A stretch of DNA of 64,000 nt from Streptomyces halobius. Lineage in GTDB: Bacteria; Actinomycetota; Actinomycetes; Streptomycetales; Streptomycetaceae. Location: contig NZ_CP086322.1 in assembly GCF_023277745.1 (NCBI RefSeq), positions 7,068,001 through 7,132,000 of the forward strand, read 5' to 3'. Below the pieces are notes generated by a model. It worked only from the letters and a program-made list of their open reading frames with translations. It made no database searches and was not told where the DNA came from. The translations under genes were made by a program, and so were the position numbers. This document shows positions 45,006-53,531 of the stretch, in pieces (position 1 is the stretch's first letter; each line of letters opens with the position of its first letter).

Positions 45006-45494
45006 ATGAGCGATGCCACCGAGCGTCCCGCCGACCACACGGCCGATGTCGATGCCGACGCCTGGGAGACGGCGTGCGCCGAGGACCTCGCCGCGCTCAA
45101 GGCCCGCCGCCGTACCGAGAACGGACCGCAGCCCGGCAGCGCCGCCGAGGAGCTGCGCAAGCTCGCCGAGGCCGTGACCGACAAGCTCGGCGGGATCCAG
45201 CTGCCCGGCGCGCTCGGCGGCCCCGCCGCCCAGGGCGCCGTCAACCAGCTGTTCCGGCAGGCCAAGGCCGCCGTCGAGCCGGTCATCGAGCGCAACCCCG
45301 ATGTCTTCGACCACCTCGCCGCGGCCGGCTCCGAACTCCTCGCCGCCTACCGCTCGGCCGTCGAGAGCAGCGAGCGCCGCTGGACCCGCGAGTCCACCGG
45401 CGACCGGCCCGGCGACGCCCCCGGCACGGCTCGCGGCGACGATCCGCGCGACGACGACGGCCCGACCGGCACCGAGCGCATCGATCTCGACTGA
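45006..45494 (+). CDS. DUF5304 family protein
   Basis: The protein has 162 residues, acidic, with a helical core (SAAEELRKLAEAVTDKLGGI and FRQAKAAVEPVIERNPDVF). The C-terminus is rich in Asp/Gly/Arg. It matches the DUF5304 proteins found between the ArsA-like ATPase and glucokinase genes in Streptomyces. The function is unknown. The ATG at 45006 follows GGAG; upstream frame extension to 44850 is less likely because it would be a Pro/Arg-rich run. Confidence 0.78.
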   Translation: MSDATERPADHTADVDADAWETACAEDLAALKARRRTENGPQPGSAAEELRKLAEAVTDKLGGIQLPGALGGPAAQGAVNQLFRQAKAAVEPVIERNPDVFDHLAAAGSELLAAYRSAVESSERRWTRESTGDRPGDAPGTARGDDPRDDDGPTGTERIDLD

Positions 45495-45549
45495 ACCCGC
45501 CTCCGGTACGGTGGGTCCCGGCGGGGTTCGAGCGAAAACTGAGGGACAC

Positions 45550-46491
45550 ATGGGACTCACCATCGGCGTCGACATCGGCGGCACGAAGATCGCGGCCGGC
45601 GTGGTCGACGAAGAGGGCTCGATCCTTGAGACGTGCAAGGTGCCGACCCCGCAGACCACCGATGCGCTGACCGAGGCCATCGCGGACGCCGTCCGCACGG
45701 TAGGGGCCGACCACCAGATCGAGGCGGTGGGCATCGGAGCCGCCGGCTATGTCGACGAGAAGAGGGCCACGGTCCTCTTCGCACCCAACATCGACTGGCG
45801 CCACGAACCGCTCAAGGACAAGGTCGAGCAGCGCGTCGGCCTCCCCGTCGTCGTCGAGAACGACGCCAACGCCGCCGCCTGGGGCGAGTACAAGTTCGGC
45901 GCCGGCCAGGGCCACAGCGACGTCATCTGCATCACCCTCGGCACGGGCCTGGGCGGCGGCATCGTCATCGGCAACAAGCTGCGCCGCGGCCGGTTCGGCG
46001 TCGCCGCCGAGTTCGGCCACATCCGGGTCGTCCCCGACGGCCTGCTCTGCGGCTGCGGCAGCCAGGGCTGCTGGGAGCAGTACGCCTCCGGCCGCGCTCT
46101 GCTGCGCTACGCCCGCCAGCGCGCCTCCGCCACACCCGAAGCCGCCACGGTGCTGCTCGCCCTCGGCGACGGCACCCCCGACGGCGTCCAGGGCAAGCAC
46201 ATCAGCGAGGCCGCCCGCCAGGGCGACCCGGTCGCCATCGACTCCTTCCGCGAACTGGCCCGCTGGGCCGGCGCCGGCCTGGCCGACCTGGCCTCGCTCT
46301 TCGACCCCTCCGCCTTCATCGTCGGCGGCGGCGTCTCGGACGAGGGCGAACTGGTCCTCGACCCGATCCGCAAGTCCTTCCGCCGCTGGCTCGTCGGCAG
46401 CCAGTGGCGCCCGCACGCCCAGGTACTGGCCGCCCAACTGGGCGGCGAGGCGGGGCTGGTGGGGGCGGCCGACCTGGCCCGCCAGGGTTGA
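45550..46491 (+). CDS. glkA: ROK-family glucokinase
   Basis: The protein has 313 residues. The phosphate motif is GVDIGGTKIAAGVVDEEG, the sugar-binding segment VENDANAAAWGEYKFG and the ROK zinc site GCGSQGCWEQYASG. It phosphorylates glucose with ATP in the cytoplasm and, in Streptomyces coelicolor, the corresponding protein is also needed for carbon catabolite repression. GAGGGACAC precedes the ATG. A hairpin lies 105 bp downstream. Confidence 0.95.
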   Translation: MGLTIGVDIGGTKIAAGVVDEEGSILETCKVPTPQTTDALTEAIADAVRTVGADHQIEAVGIGAAGYVDEKRATVLFAPNIDWRHEPLKDKVEQRVGLPVVVENDANAAAWGEYKFGAGQGHSDVICITLGTGLGGGIVIGNKLRRGRFGVAAEFGHIRVVPDGLLCGCGSQGCWEQYASGRALLRYARQRASATPEAATVLLALGDGTPDGVQGKHISEAARQGDPVAIDSFRELARWAGAGLADLASLFDPSAFIVGGGVSDEGELVLDPIRKSFRRWLVGSQWRPHAQVLAAQLGGEAGLVGAADLARQG

Positions 46492-46596
46492 CGAACGCCC
46501 CTTTGCGCCCAAACCGGCGCCGCTCCCGCGGACGTGGTTGAGCGCTGTTGGGATTGCTCAATTGACGGTTGCGGGTAGTCGCTGCATAGATCTTTC

Positions 46597-46633
46597 AGCG
46601 CCCGTCGCGTCCCCCGAGGATGCGACGGGCGCT
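46597..46633 (+). terminator. 15-bp stem after the glucokinase gene
   Basis: AGCGCCCGTCGCGTC (46597-46611) pairs with GATGCGACGGGCGCT (46619-46633) with one G-T wobble, followed by GTTGCTGTTGT. Confidence 0.8.
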
Positions 46634-46687
46634 GTTGCTGTTGTCCTAACCTGGCCCTCCGACCATCCCGGCGAGAGGATCCGTCCT

Positions 46688-47434
46688 TTGACCTCGCTCC
46701 CCAACTCCCGCACCGAAGACGACGGTTCGGCCGTCATCCGGGTGCTCAGCTACAACATCCGCTCGCTGCGGGACGACCGGGCGGCGCTCGTCCGGGTCAT
46801 CCGGGCCTGCGCCCCCGATCTCGTGCTGATCCAGGAGGCGCCGCGGTTCTTCCGCTGGCGCAAGGCCGCCGAGCGGCTGGCCCGCCGGAGCGGGCTGGTG
46901 TATGTCACCGGCGGCGGCACCACCGCCGGCCCGATGATCCTCTCCACCCTGCGGGTCCATGTGGAGCGTACGGAGGACGTGCTGCTGCCCCGCACCCCCG
47001 GCCTCCACCAGCGCGGTTTCGCGACCGCCGTGGTCCGGATCGGCCGGGCCCGGCTCGGTGTGCTCAGCTGCCACCTCAGCCTCGCCGACGAGGAGCGCTA
47101 TACGCAGGCCGGGCTGCTCCTGGACCGGCTGGTGCGGCTGGACGTCCCGTATGCCGTCGCGGCGGGCGACCTCAACGACCCGCCGGACGGCCGCAGCTTC
47201 CAGCGGCTGGCGGGCGCGCTGACCGACGGCTGGGTGGCGAAGCCATGGGGCGGCGAGTTCACCTCCACGCCCCACGAGCCACATCAGCGGATCGACGCGG
47301 TGTTCACGACGCCGGGTGTGGAGGTGCTCGGCTGCGGTGTGCCCCAGGGGCTGCTCGGCGTGCGCGAGGCGGATCTCAAGGCCGCCACGGACCATCTGCC
47401 GGTGCTGGCGGCACTGCGGGTGCCGGCCGGCTGA
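46688..47434 (+). CDS. Endonuclease/exonuclease/phosphatase-family protein
   Basis: The protein has 248 residues. Motifs: VLSYNIRSLRDD, LIQEAPRF, GVLSCHLSL, AAGDLNDPPDG, QRIDAVFT and ATDHLPVLAALR, which hold the metal and catalytic residues of the EEP fold. It hydrolyses phosphodiesters; DNA, RNA or a phospholipid could be the substrate. The start is TTG at 46688 (MTSLPNSRTED), with GAGAGGA eight bases upstream; the frame continues open far upstream but over glkA. It is convergent with the next gene, three bases apart. Confidence 0.85.
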   Translation: MTSLPNSRTEDDGSAVIRVLSYNIRSLRDDRAALVRVIRACAPDLVLIQEAPRFFRWRKAAERLARRSGLVYVTGGGTTAGPMILSTLRVHVERTEDVLLPRTPGLHQRGFATAVVRIGRARLGVLSCHLSLADEERYTQAGLLLDRLVRLDVPYAVAAGDLNDPPDGRSFQRLAGALTDGWVAKPWGGEFTSTPHEPHQRIDAVFTTPGVEVLGCGVPQGLLGVREADLKAATDHLPVLAALRVPAG

Positions 47435-47437
47435 CGT

Positions 47438-48076
47438 TCACACCACCGCGCCGCTGCCCGGTGTCCCGTCGTCGTCCTCGTCGTCGTTCTTCATCCGGGC
47501 CACCAGCGTGGCGAAGCCGCCGAGGAAACCGCCGATGCCCAGCAGCGTGATCCACCACGTCACCGGCTGCTGCAGCAGCGCCATCACCACCAGCAGCAGC
47601 GGACCGCCCAGTACCGCGATCCAGGCGAACTTGGCGGTGACGTCGGCCTGCGGCAGCGGAGGCGGCTCGGGCGGGGTGAAGTGGCCCTCGTCCGCCTCGT
47701 CGAAGTCGTCGTCGGACGGCTCGGCGGCGCTCCAGTCGCGGGGGCCTACGCCGGGGGCGTAGACGATGAAGCTGCCCGGCCGGGAAGCGTCGCCCGTTCC
47801 GCTGTCCGAGGCGGCGTCGGGCTTTGTGTCACCGTCCGCCTTCGGGCCGGCGCCGCCCTCGGCTTGCTCGCTGTCCTTACCGCTCTGGTCGCCCTTGTGG
47901 CCTTCGCCGTCCCCGCCGCCGGCCCTCTTCTCGTCCGCCTCCCCGTTCGCCTTCTCGTCCGCGTCGTCGCCCCCCGTAGGGAACTCCGGCTGCTCGCCGT
48001 AGCCCGCGACGATCTCGGCCCACGCGGCCTCTTCGTCCAGCGGGTCCCGGGGGTCGCGGGGGCTACGCTCCGCCAC
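47438..48076 (-). CDS. Acidic membrane protein of unknown function
   Basis: The protein has 212 residues. The first 100 are disordered, Asp/Glu/Gly/Lys-rich (ADEKANGEADEKRAGG), followed by VTAKFAWIAVLGGPLLLVVM and VTWWITLLGIGGFLGGFATL, two membrane helices. It resembles the conserved small membrane proteins encoded beside the esterase gene in Streptomyces. The GTG start overlaps the upstream esterase gene by 14 bp, so translation is coupled. The function is unknown. Confidence 0.75.
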   Translation of the reverse strand: MAERSPRDPRDPLDEEAAWAEIVAGYGEQPEFPTGGDDADEKANGEADEKRAGGGDGEGHKGDQSGKDSEQAEGGAGPKADGDTKPDAASDSGTGDASRPGSFIVYAPGVGPRDWSAAEPSDDDFDEADEGHFTPPEPPPLPQADVTAKFAWIAVLGGPLLLVVMALLQQPVTWWITLLGIGGFLGGFATLVARMKNDDEDDDGTPGSGAVV

Positions 48077-48860
48077 TGGCCGCCGCCCCCTCCTCGGCCG
48101 TGGCCGCGCGCGCTTCCGGCGCGAGCCGGGTGATGAAGGCGAAGGTGTCCCGGAAGATCTGCTCCGCGTCGTAGTCCAGCGTCGCGACGTGGTAGCTGCG
48201 CTCCAGGAGCGTCTGCCGGACGTCCGTCGACGACACCCGGCTCAGGATGCGCTCGGAGTCCACGGGCGGTACGACATGGTCCTGCGGGCTGGTCATCACC
48301 AGCAACGGCTGGGTGACGCCCGGGAGTTCGGCGTCCACCTGCTGGAAGAAGCGGCGCAGCGAGTACGCGGCGTGCAGCGGTACCCGGTCGTAGCCGACCT
48401 CCTCGGCGCCCGGCTCGGCGATATCGCTGGCGATCCCCTTGGTGGACCGTACGAGGTGGCGCAACACCGGCAGCAGCGGCGCCGCCGCGTCATGCACCTT
48501 GTTGCCCGGATTGACCACGGCCACCCCGCTGATCGCGTCGCCGTGCCGGGCCGCCAGCCGCAGCGCCAGGGCGCCGCCCATGGACAGCCCGCAGACGAAG
48601 ACCTTGGTGCAGCGTTCGCTCAGCGCGCGCAGTTCGCGGTCCACCTCGGCGTACCAGTCCTGCCAGGTGGTGAGCTGCATGTCCTGCCAGCGGGTGCCAT
48701 GTCCGGGCAGCAGCGGCAGCGAGACGGTCAGCCCGCGGTCGGCGAGATATTCCGCCCAGGGGCGTACCGACTGGGGGGAGCCGGTGAAGCCGTGGCACAC
48801 GAGAACGCCGACCTCTCCGCCGTCACGGCGGAACGGCTCGGCTCCGGGAAGGAGCGGCAC
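48063..48860 (-). CDS. Alpha/beta-hydrolase, carboxylesterase/lipase type
   Basis: The protein has 265 residues. The oxyanion region is VLVCHGFTGSPQSVRPW, the nucleophile is in VFVCGLSMGGALALRLA, the acid in MTSPQDHVVPP and the His in SYHVATLDYD. It matches thermostable carboxylesterases of the Est30 type, which hydrolyse short and medium ester chains. The GTG start is at 48860. The next gene on the same strand overlaps its end by 14 bp. Confidence 0.92.
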   Translation of the reverse strand: MPLLPGAEPFRRDGGEVGVLVCHGFTGSPQSVRPWAEYLADRGLTVSLPLLPGHGTRWQDMQLTTWQDWYAEVDRELRALSERCTKVFVCGLSMGGALALRLAARHGDAISGVAVVNPGNKVHDAAAPLLPVLRHLVRSTKGIASDIAEPGAEEVGYDRVPLHAAYSLRRFFQQVDAELPGVTQPLLVMTSPQDHVVPPVDSERILSRVSSTDVRQTLLERSYHVATLDYDAEQIFRDTFAFITRLAPEARAATAEEGAAASGGA

Positions 48861-49085
48861 CGGGAGACTCCGATCGATGAAGGGGCTGCGAGTTACCTCA
48901 GGGTACGCGGAGCGACCGTGACCGGATAGGTCCGACGGGGGCTGCCGAAGGGGGAACTCCGGGGACGGCCGCGGGCGTCCTGCCGGGCGGCCGGCGGGAC
49001 GTCGCAGCCCTGTCGCCGCCCCGTCGCGGCGAGCGGGGCGGCGGGGCAGGTTAAGGTCTTTGCGTCACACACAGGAGGCAGTCGG

Positions 49086-49874
49086 TTGATCTACGGCGCA
49101 ATGAAGTTTTCCATCGGCGGGTCGCTGAAGCTTGCCTTCAGGCCCTGGGTGGAAGGCATCGAGAACATTCCCGCCGAGGGTCCGGCGATCCTCGCGAGCA
49201 ACCATCTGTCCTTCTCGGACTCCTTCTTCCTGCCCGCGGTGCTCGACCGCAAGGTCACCTTCATCGCGAAGGCCGAATACTTCACTTCCCCGGGTGTGAA
49301 GGGGAAGCTGACGGCGGCGTTCTTCAAGGGCGTGGGCCAGCTCCCGGTGGACCGCTCGGGCGCCCGTGGCGCGGGCGAGGCGGCGATCAAGAGCGGTATC
49401 GAGGTGCTGGAGCACGGTGAGCTGTTCGGCATCTACCCGGAGGGCACCCGCTCCCCGGACGGCCGGCTCTACCGCGGCAAGCCGGGCGGTCTGGCGCGGG
49501 TCGCGCTGGCCACCGGGGCGCCGGTGATCCCTGTGGCGATGATCGACACCGAGAAGGTGCAGCCTCCGGGCAAGATCATGCCGAAGATGATCCGGCCGGG
49601 CATCCGTATCGGCAAGCCGCTGGACTTCAGCCGCTATCAGGGCATGGAGGGCGACCGCTTCATCCTGCGGTCGGTCACCGATGAAGTCATGTACGAGATC
49701 ATGAAGCTGTCCGGCCAGGAGTATGTCGACATCTACGCGACGGCGGCGAAGCGCCAGATCGCGGATGCCGCAAAGAAGAAGGCGGAAGCGGAGAAGGCGG
49801 AGAAGGCGGGGCACGCCGTCGCGGAGAAGAAGAGCAAGCGCAGGGGCAAGGGCAAGGCCGAGGCCGGGGCGTAG
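49086..49874 (+). CDS. plsC: 1-acyl-sn-glycerol-3-phosphate acyltransferase
   Basis: The protein has 262 residues. The acyltransferase motifs are ASNHLSFSDSFFLP (HxxxxD), FGIYPEGTRSPDGRLYRGK and GAPVIPVAM. It transfers an acyl chain to lysophosphatidic acid at the membrane to give phosphatidic acid. The C-terminus is Lys/Ala/Glu-rich. The start is TTG at 49086 with AGGAGG seven bases upstream; ATG at 49101 is weaker. macS follows 28 bp later in the same direction. Confidence 0.92.
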   Translation: MIYGAMKFSIGGSLKLAFRPWVEGIENIPAEGPAILASNHLSFSDSFFLPAVLDRKVTFIAKAEYFTSPGVKGKLTAAFFKGVGQLPVDRSGARGAGEAAIKSGIEVLEHGELFGIYPEGTRSPDGRLYRGKPGGLARVALATGAPVIPVAMIDTEKVQPPGKIMPKMIRPGIRIGKPLDFSRYQGMEGDRFILRSVTDEVMYEIMKLSGQEYVDIYATAAKRQIADAAKKKAEAEKAEKAGHAVAEKKSKRRGKGKAEAGA

Positions 49875-49902
49875 CGATGCCCGGCAGGGGGTGGGGGCCG
49901 GC

Positions 49903-51189
49903 ATGACGGATGCCGAGATACGGACCGTGAGCAGACGCAAGGGCAAGCGTCCCAAGGTGCTGCGGATGTCCGTCGAGCTTCCTCTGTGGCGCGCGCTCAC
50001 AGGCTACCGGATCCTCACCCTGGTCTACACGCTCGTCCTCGTCGCGCTCTCCTACGACAAGTACGCCCATCCGCTGGGGGCGGCCGCCTACATGGGCGCG
50101 CTCACCGTCTGGATGGCGCTGACCTGGCGGCGTACCACGTCCGCCGAACGCTGCACCCGGCACTTCCTGATCGCCGACCTCTCCTTCGCGGTCGGCGGCA
50201 TCCTCCTCACACCGCTGGTCGACACCCACGCCCGCATCATGGACGGCGCGCCCACGCTGCCGTCCATCTGGACGGCGGGCGCGGTCCTGGGCTTCGCGAT
50301 CAAGGGCGGCTGGCGCTGGGCCGCGGCGGCCTCCGCCGCCGTCGCCGTCGCCAATCTCCTCGAACGCCAGGAGCTGGCCCGCGACACCGTCCACAACGTG
50401 GTCCTGGTGTGGGTGGCCAGTGTCGCCATCGGCTATGTCGTCGAGGTGGCCCGCGCCAGTGAGCGCACCCTCGCCCGCGCGCTGCAGATCGAGGCCGCCA
50501 CCCGCGAACGGGAGCGGCTGGCCCGCGATATCCACGACAGCGTGCTCCAGGTGCTGGCCATGGTGCAGCGGCGGGGCGCCGCGATCGGCGGCGAGGCCGC
50601 GGAACTGGGCCGGATGGCGGGCGAACAGGAGGTCGCGCTGCGGACGTTGGTCTCCAGCGGGCTGGTGCCGCCGCGACAACGGACGAACGGGGCGGGCCCC
50701 GCGGCGCCCTCCGGCGCACCGGCGCCGAGGCCCGCCGCCCCGCTGCCGGACCGGCCCGGTGCGCCGTGCGACATCCGGGCGCTGCTCGGGCCGTACGCGG
50801 GCGCCGGTATCACCTTCTCCGAGCCCGGCGCCCCGGTCGAGCTGCCGGCCGTCGCGGCGGCGGAGCTGACGGCCGCTGTCGGTGCCGCGTTGGACAATGT
50901 GCGAAGGCACGCGGGGCCCGACGCCGAGGCGTGGATCCTGGTGGAGGACGAACCGGACGAGGTGATCGTGACGGTGCGCGACGACGGCCCCGGCATTCCC
51001 GAGGGGCGGCTCGCCGACGCCGAGCGCGAGGGCCGGCTCGGGGTGGCCCTGTCGATCCGCGGACGGTTGCGGGAGCTGGGCGGCAGTGCGGACTGGATCT
51101 CGGTCCCCGGCCAGGGCACGGAAGTGGAGTTGAAGGTCCCCAAGGGCGGTGCGCCCGAGGGCGGGAGACGGGGGAAGGGTACGGCGTGA
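49903..51189 (+). CDS. macS: MacS-type sensor histidine kinase
   Basis: The protein has 428 residues. Five or six hydrophobic helices (about residues 35-175) resemble the N-terminal domain of MacS. The kinase core has RERLARDIHDSVLQVLAMVQ with His about 211, ALDNVRRHAGPD (N box) and VRDDGPGIPEGRL (G box). An Ala/Pro/Gly-rich linker sits between them. In Streptomyces coelicolor MacRS influences antibiotic production and development; the same role is inferred from the gene order (plsC upstream, macR and pfkA downstream). ATG at 49903 follows a G-rich stretch. Confidence 0.87.
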   Translation: MTDAEIRTVSRRKGKRPKVLRMSVELPLWRALTGYRILTLVYTLVLVALSYDKYAHPLGAAAYMGALTVWMALTWRRTTSAERCTRHFLIADLSFAVGGILLTPLVDTHARIMDGAPTLPSIWTAGAVLGFAIKGGWRWAAAASAAVAVANLLERQELARDTVHNVVLVWVASVAIGYVVEVARASERTLARALQIEAATRERERLARDIHDSVLQVLAMVQRRGAAIGGEAAELGRMAGEQEVALRTLVSSGLVPPRQRTNGAGPAAPSGAPAPRPAAPLPDRPGAPCDIRALLGPYAGAGITFSEPGAPVELPAVAAAELTAAVGAALDNVRRHAGPDAEAWILVEDEPDEVIVTVRDDGPGIPEGRLADAEREGRLGVALSIRGRLRELGGSADWISVPGQGTEVELKVPKGGAPEGGRRGKGTA

Positions 51190-51262
51190 GCGAGCGTAGC
51201 GAGCGAGCCATGAAGAGGTGCGTGCCGAGCGAATGCGAGGCCGAGCGGAGCGAGGTCTCGGC
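51190..51262 (+). repeat. GAGCGAG-rich repetitive spacer between macS and macR
   Basis: The 73 bp contain GAGCGAGCGTAGCGAGCGAG, GAGCGAATGCGAG and GAGCGGAGCGAG, near-repeats of one 7-8 base unit, partly palindromic. The macR start codon comes directly after. Confidence 0.7.
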
Positions 51263-51934
51263 ATGAGTGAGCAGACGGGCCTGAAGGTCATGGTGGTCGA
51301 CGACCACCCGATGTGGCGGGACGCGGTCGCGCGGGATCTGGCCGAGGCCGGGTTCGACGTGGTGGCGACGGCCGGGGACGGCCCGCAGGCGGTGCGCCGG
51401 GCGCAGGCCGCGTCGCCCGACGTACTGATCCTGGACCTCAATCTGCCGGGGCTGCCCGGCGTCCAGGTGTGCAGGGAACTGATGGGCACCGATCCCGCGC
51501 TGCGGGTGCTGGTGCTCTCCGCGAGCGGAGAGCACGCCGATGTGCTGGAGGCGGTCAAGTCCGGGGCGACCGGCTATCTGCTGAAGTCGGCGAGCACCGG
51601 GGAACTGCTGGACGCGGTGCGGCGTACGGCCGCCGGCGACCCCGTGTTCACCCCGGGGCTGGCCGGTCTGGTACTGGGCGAGTACCGCAGGCTGGCGACG
51701 GAGCCCGCCCCGGCGACGCCGGACGAGCCCGGCGCGCCGCGGCTGACGGACCGGGAGACCGAGGTGCTGCGCCTGGTCGCCAAGGGGCTCTCGTACAAGC
51801 AGATCGCCGAGCGGCTGGTCATCTCGCACCGCACGGTGCAGAACCACGTCCAGAACACCCTCGGCAAGCTGCAGTTGCACAACCGCGTGGAGCTGGTGCG
51901 GTACGCGATCGAGCGGGGGCTGGACGGCGCGTAG
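51263..51934 (+). CDS. macR: MacR-type response regulator
   Basis: The protein has 223 residues. The receiver has VVDDHPMWRD, phospho-acceptor Asp58 in LILDLNLPG and YLLKSASTGEL with Lys. The LuxR helix-turn-helix is at the C-terminus (LTDRETEVLRLVAKGLSYKQ and ISHRTVQNHVQNTLGKL). It is expected to receive phosphate from MacS. The ATG at 51263 is chosen because the receiver begins there; an upstream start would lie in the repeat. Confidence 0.9.
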   Translation: MSEQTGLKVMVVDDHPMWRDAVARDLAEAGFDVVATAGDGPQAVRRAQAASPDVLILDLNLPGLPGVQVCRELMGTDPALRVLVLSASGEHADVLEAVKSGATGYLLKSASTGELLDAVRRTAAGDPVFTPGLAGLVLGEYRRLATEPAPATPDEPGAPRLTDRETEVLRLVAKGLSYKQIAERLVISHRTVQNHVQNTLGKLQLHNRVELVRYAIERGLDGA

Positions 51935-52294
51935 GCGCGTAGGCGCTAGGGGGCCGCGTAGACCCTTCGCGTAGACCCTTAAGGGTTGGTCGAACGGAAC
52001 CCTTGAGGGTTGGGTGCGCCCCTTGCAGGCCACAACGCGGAGGGGCGGGGCGGTATTCCCGGTACGGGGGCGGTATTCCGGTACGGAAGGCCGAGGGACC
52101 GGGGCGGTATTACCGGTACCGCAGACCCATCCGGTCCCGCTCGTACGGGTGAACGCCGTGCGTCAACTCCCCGGCGAATCAACCGAATCGCCCCTCACCT
52201 CGTCCCAGGGTGACCCAGATCACCATTAGCGTGACCAGGGTCGGCTCATTCATGGCCGTGTGCGCGGCCCTGACGGGATGTAGGTGAGGCAACG
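51935..52294. promoter_or_regulatory. 360-bp intergenic region rich in repeats between macR and pfkA
   Basis: No gene is seen. GCGTAGACCCTT occurs twice (about 51955 and 51970), running into palindrome ACCCTTAAGGGT; AACCCTTGAGGGTT follows at about 51999. GGGGCGGTATTNCCGGTAC occurs three times between about 52045 and 52120. GGTGACCCAGATCACC (52209-52224) has GTGA-N6-TCAC, the spacing of a Crp site. GTGAGG precedes the pfkA start by six bases. Confidence 0.65.
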
Positions 52295-53323
52295 ATGCGG
52301 ATCGGAGTACTGACGGGCGGCGGCGACTGCCCCGGTCTGAACGCGGTGATCCGGGGCGCCGTCCGCAAGGGCACCCAGGAGCACGGATACGAGTTCGTCG
52401 GCTTCCGCGACGGCTGGCGCGGGCCGCTGGAGGGCGACACGGTCCCGCTGGACATCCCGGCGGTCCGCGGCATTCTGCCCCGAGGCGGCACGATTCTGGG
52501 CTCGTCGCGGACCAACCCCCTCAAGGCGGACGACGGCGTCCACCGGATCAAGGAGACGCTGCGCAAGCAGGAGGTCGACGCGCTGATCACGATCGGCGGC
52601 GAGGACACCCTCGGCGTCGCCGCCCGCCTCCACGGTGAATACGGCGTGCCCTGCGTCGGCGTCCCCAAGACCATCGACAACGACCTCTCGGCCACGGACT
52701 ACACCTTCGGCTTCAACACCGCCGTCGGCGTGGCCACCGAGGCCATCGACCGGCTGCACACCACCGCCGAATCCCATATGCGGGTGCTGGTCGTCGAGGT
52801 GATGGGCCGGCACGCCGGCTGGATCGCGCTGCACTCGGGCCTGGCCGGCGGGGCGAATGTCATCCTCATCCCCGAGCAGCGCTTCGACATCGAGCAGGTC
52901 TGCCGCTGGATCGACTCCCGCTTCAAGGTCCGCTACGCCCCGATCGTGGTCGTCGCCGAGGGCGCGATGCCCAAGGACGGCCAGATGGTGCTCAAGGACG
53001 GCTCCACCGACTCCTTCGGGCATGTCCGTCTGTCGGGCGTGGGGGAGTGGCTGGCCAAGGAGATCGAGGCGCGTACGGGCAAGGAGGCCCGGACCACGGT
53101 GCTCGGGCACACCCAGCGCGGTGGCACCCCCAGCGCCTTCGACCGCTGGCTGGCCACTCGCTTCGGGCTGCACGCCATCGACGCGGTGCGGGACGGCGAC
53201 TTCGGGAAGATGGTCGCCCTGCGCGGTACGGACATCGTCCGGGTGCCGATCGCCGAGGCGACCGCGAAGCTCAAGACCGTCGATCCGTCGCTCTACTCCG
53301 AGTGCGGCGTCTTCTTCGGCTGA
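52295..53323 (+). CDS. pfkA: 6-phosphofructokinase, PfkA family (possible PPi type)
   Basis: The protein has 342 residues. Motifs: GVLTGGGDCPGLNAVIRG, ILGSSRTNPL, ITIGGEDTLGVA, GVPKTIDNDL and EVMGRHAGWIAL. It phosphorylates fructose 6-phosphate in glycolysis. Residue 104 is Asp in GGEDT, where ATP enzymes usually have Gly; Asp here with Lys125 in PKTIDND is the pattern of the pyrophosphate-dependent enzyme of Amycolatopsis methanolica. The phosphoryl donor is therefore uncertain. It is preceded by a possible Crp site. Confidence 0.93.
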   Translation: MRIGVLTGGGDCPGLNAVIRGAVRKGTQEHGYEFVGFRDGWRGPLEGDTVPLDIPAVRGILPRGGTILGSSRTNPLKADDGVHRIKETLRKQEVDALITIGGEDTLGVAARLHGEYGVPCVGVPKTIDNDLSATDYTFGFNTAVGVATEAIDRLHTTAESHMRVLVVEVMGRHAGWIALHSGLAGGANVILIPEQRFDIEQVCRWIDSRFKVRYAPIVVVAEGAMPKDGQMVLKDGSTDSFGHVRLSGVGEWLAKEIEARTGKEARTTVLGHTQRGGTPSAFDRWLATRFGLHAIDAVRDGDFGKMVALRGTDIVRVPIAEATAKLKTVDPSLYSECGVFFG

Positions 53324-53531
53324 GCGCTGCCCGTTCCCGACGCCGCCCGCCCGCTCCGGACGGCACCACCGAGCGATGGGCCGTATATTCGGCATATTCG
53401 GCCTATCGCTCGTAGCGGGAGAAACGGATGGCGTAGCGGGAGTGTCGGCAACGCCGTCGTCGAGGACGCAGAAGGTGTGGGAGACGTAGAGGGCATCGGC
53501 AGCGCGGGAAACGGGACCGGCGGGAGAAGTC

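Noticed and set aside
45749..46687. N-terminal extension of the endonuclease/exonuclease/phosphatase protein back over glucokinase
   Set aside because: The extension is a Ser/Ala/Pro-rich shadow of glkA; the family domain starts after 46688, where a TTG with a good ribosome-binding site is present.
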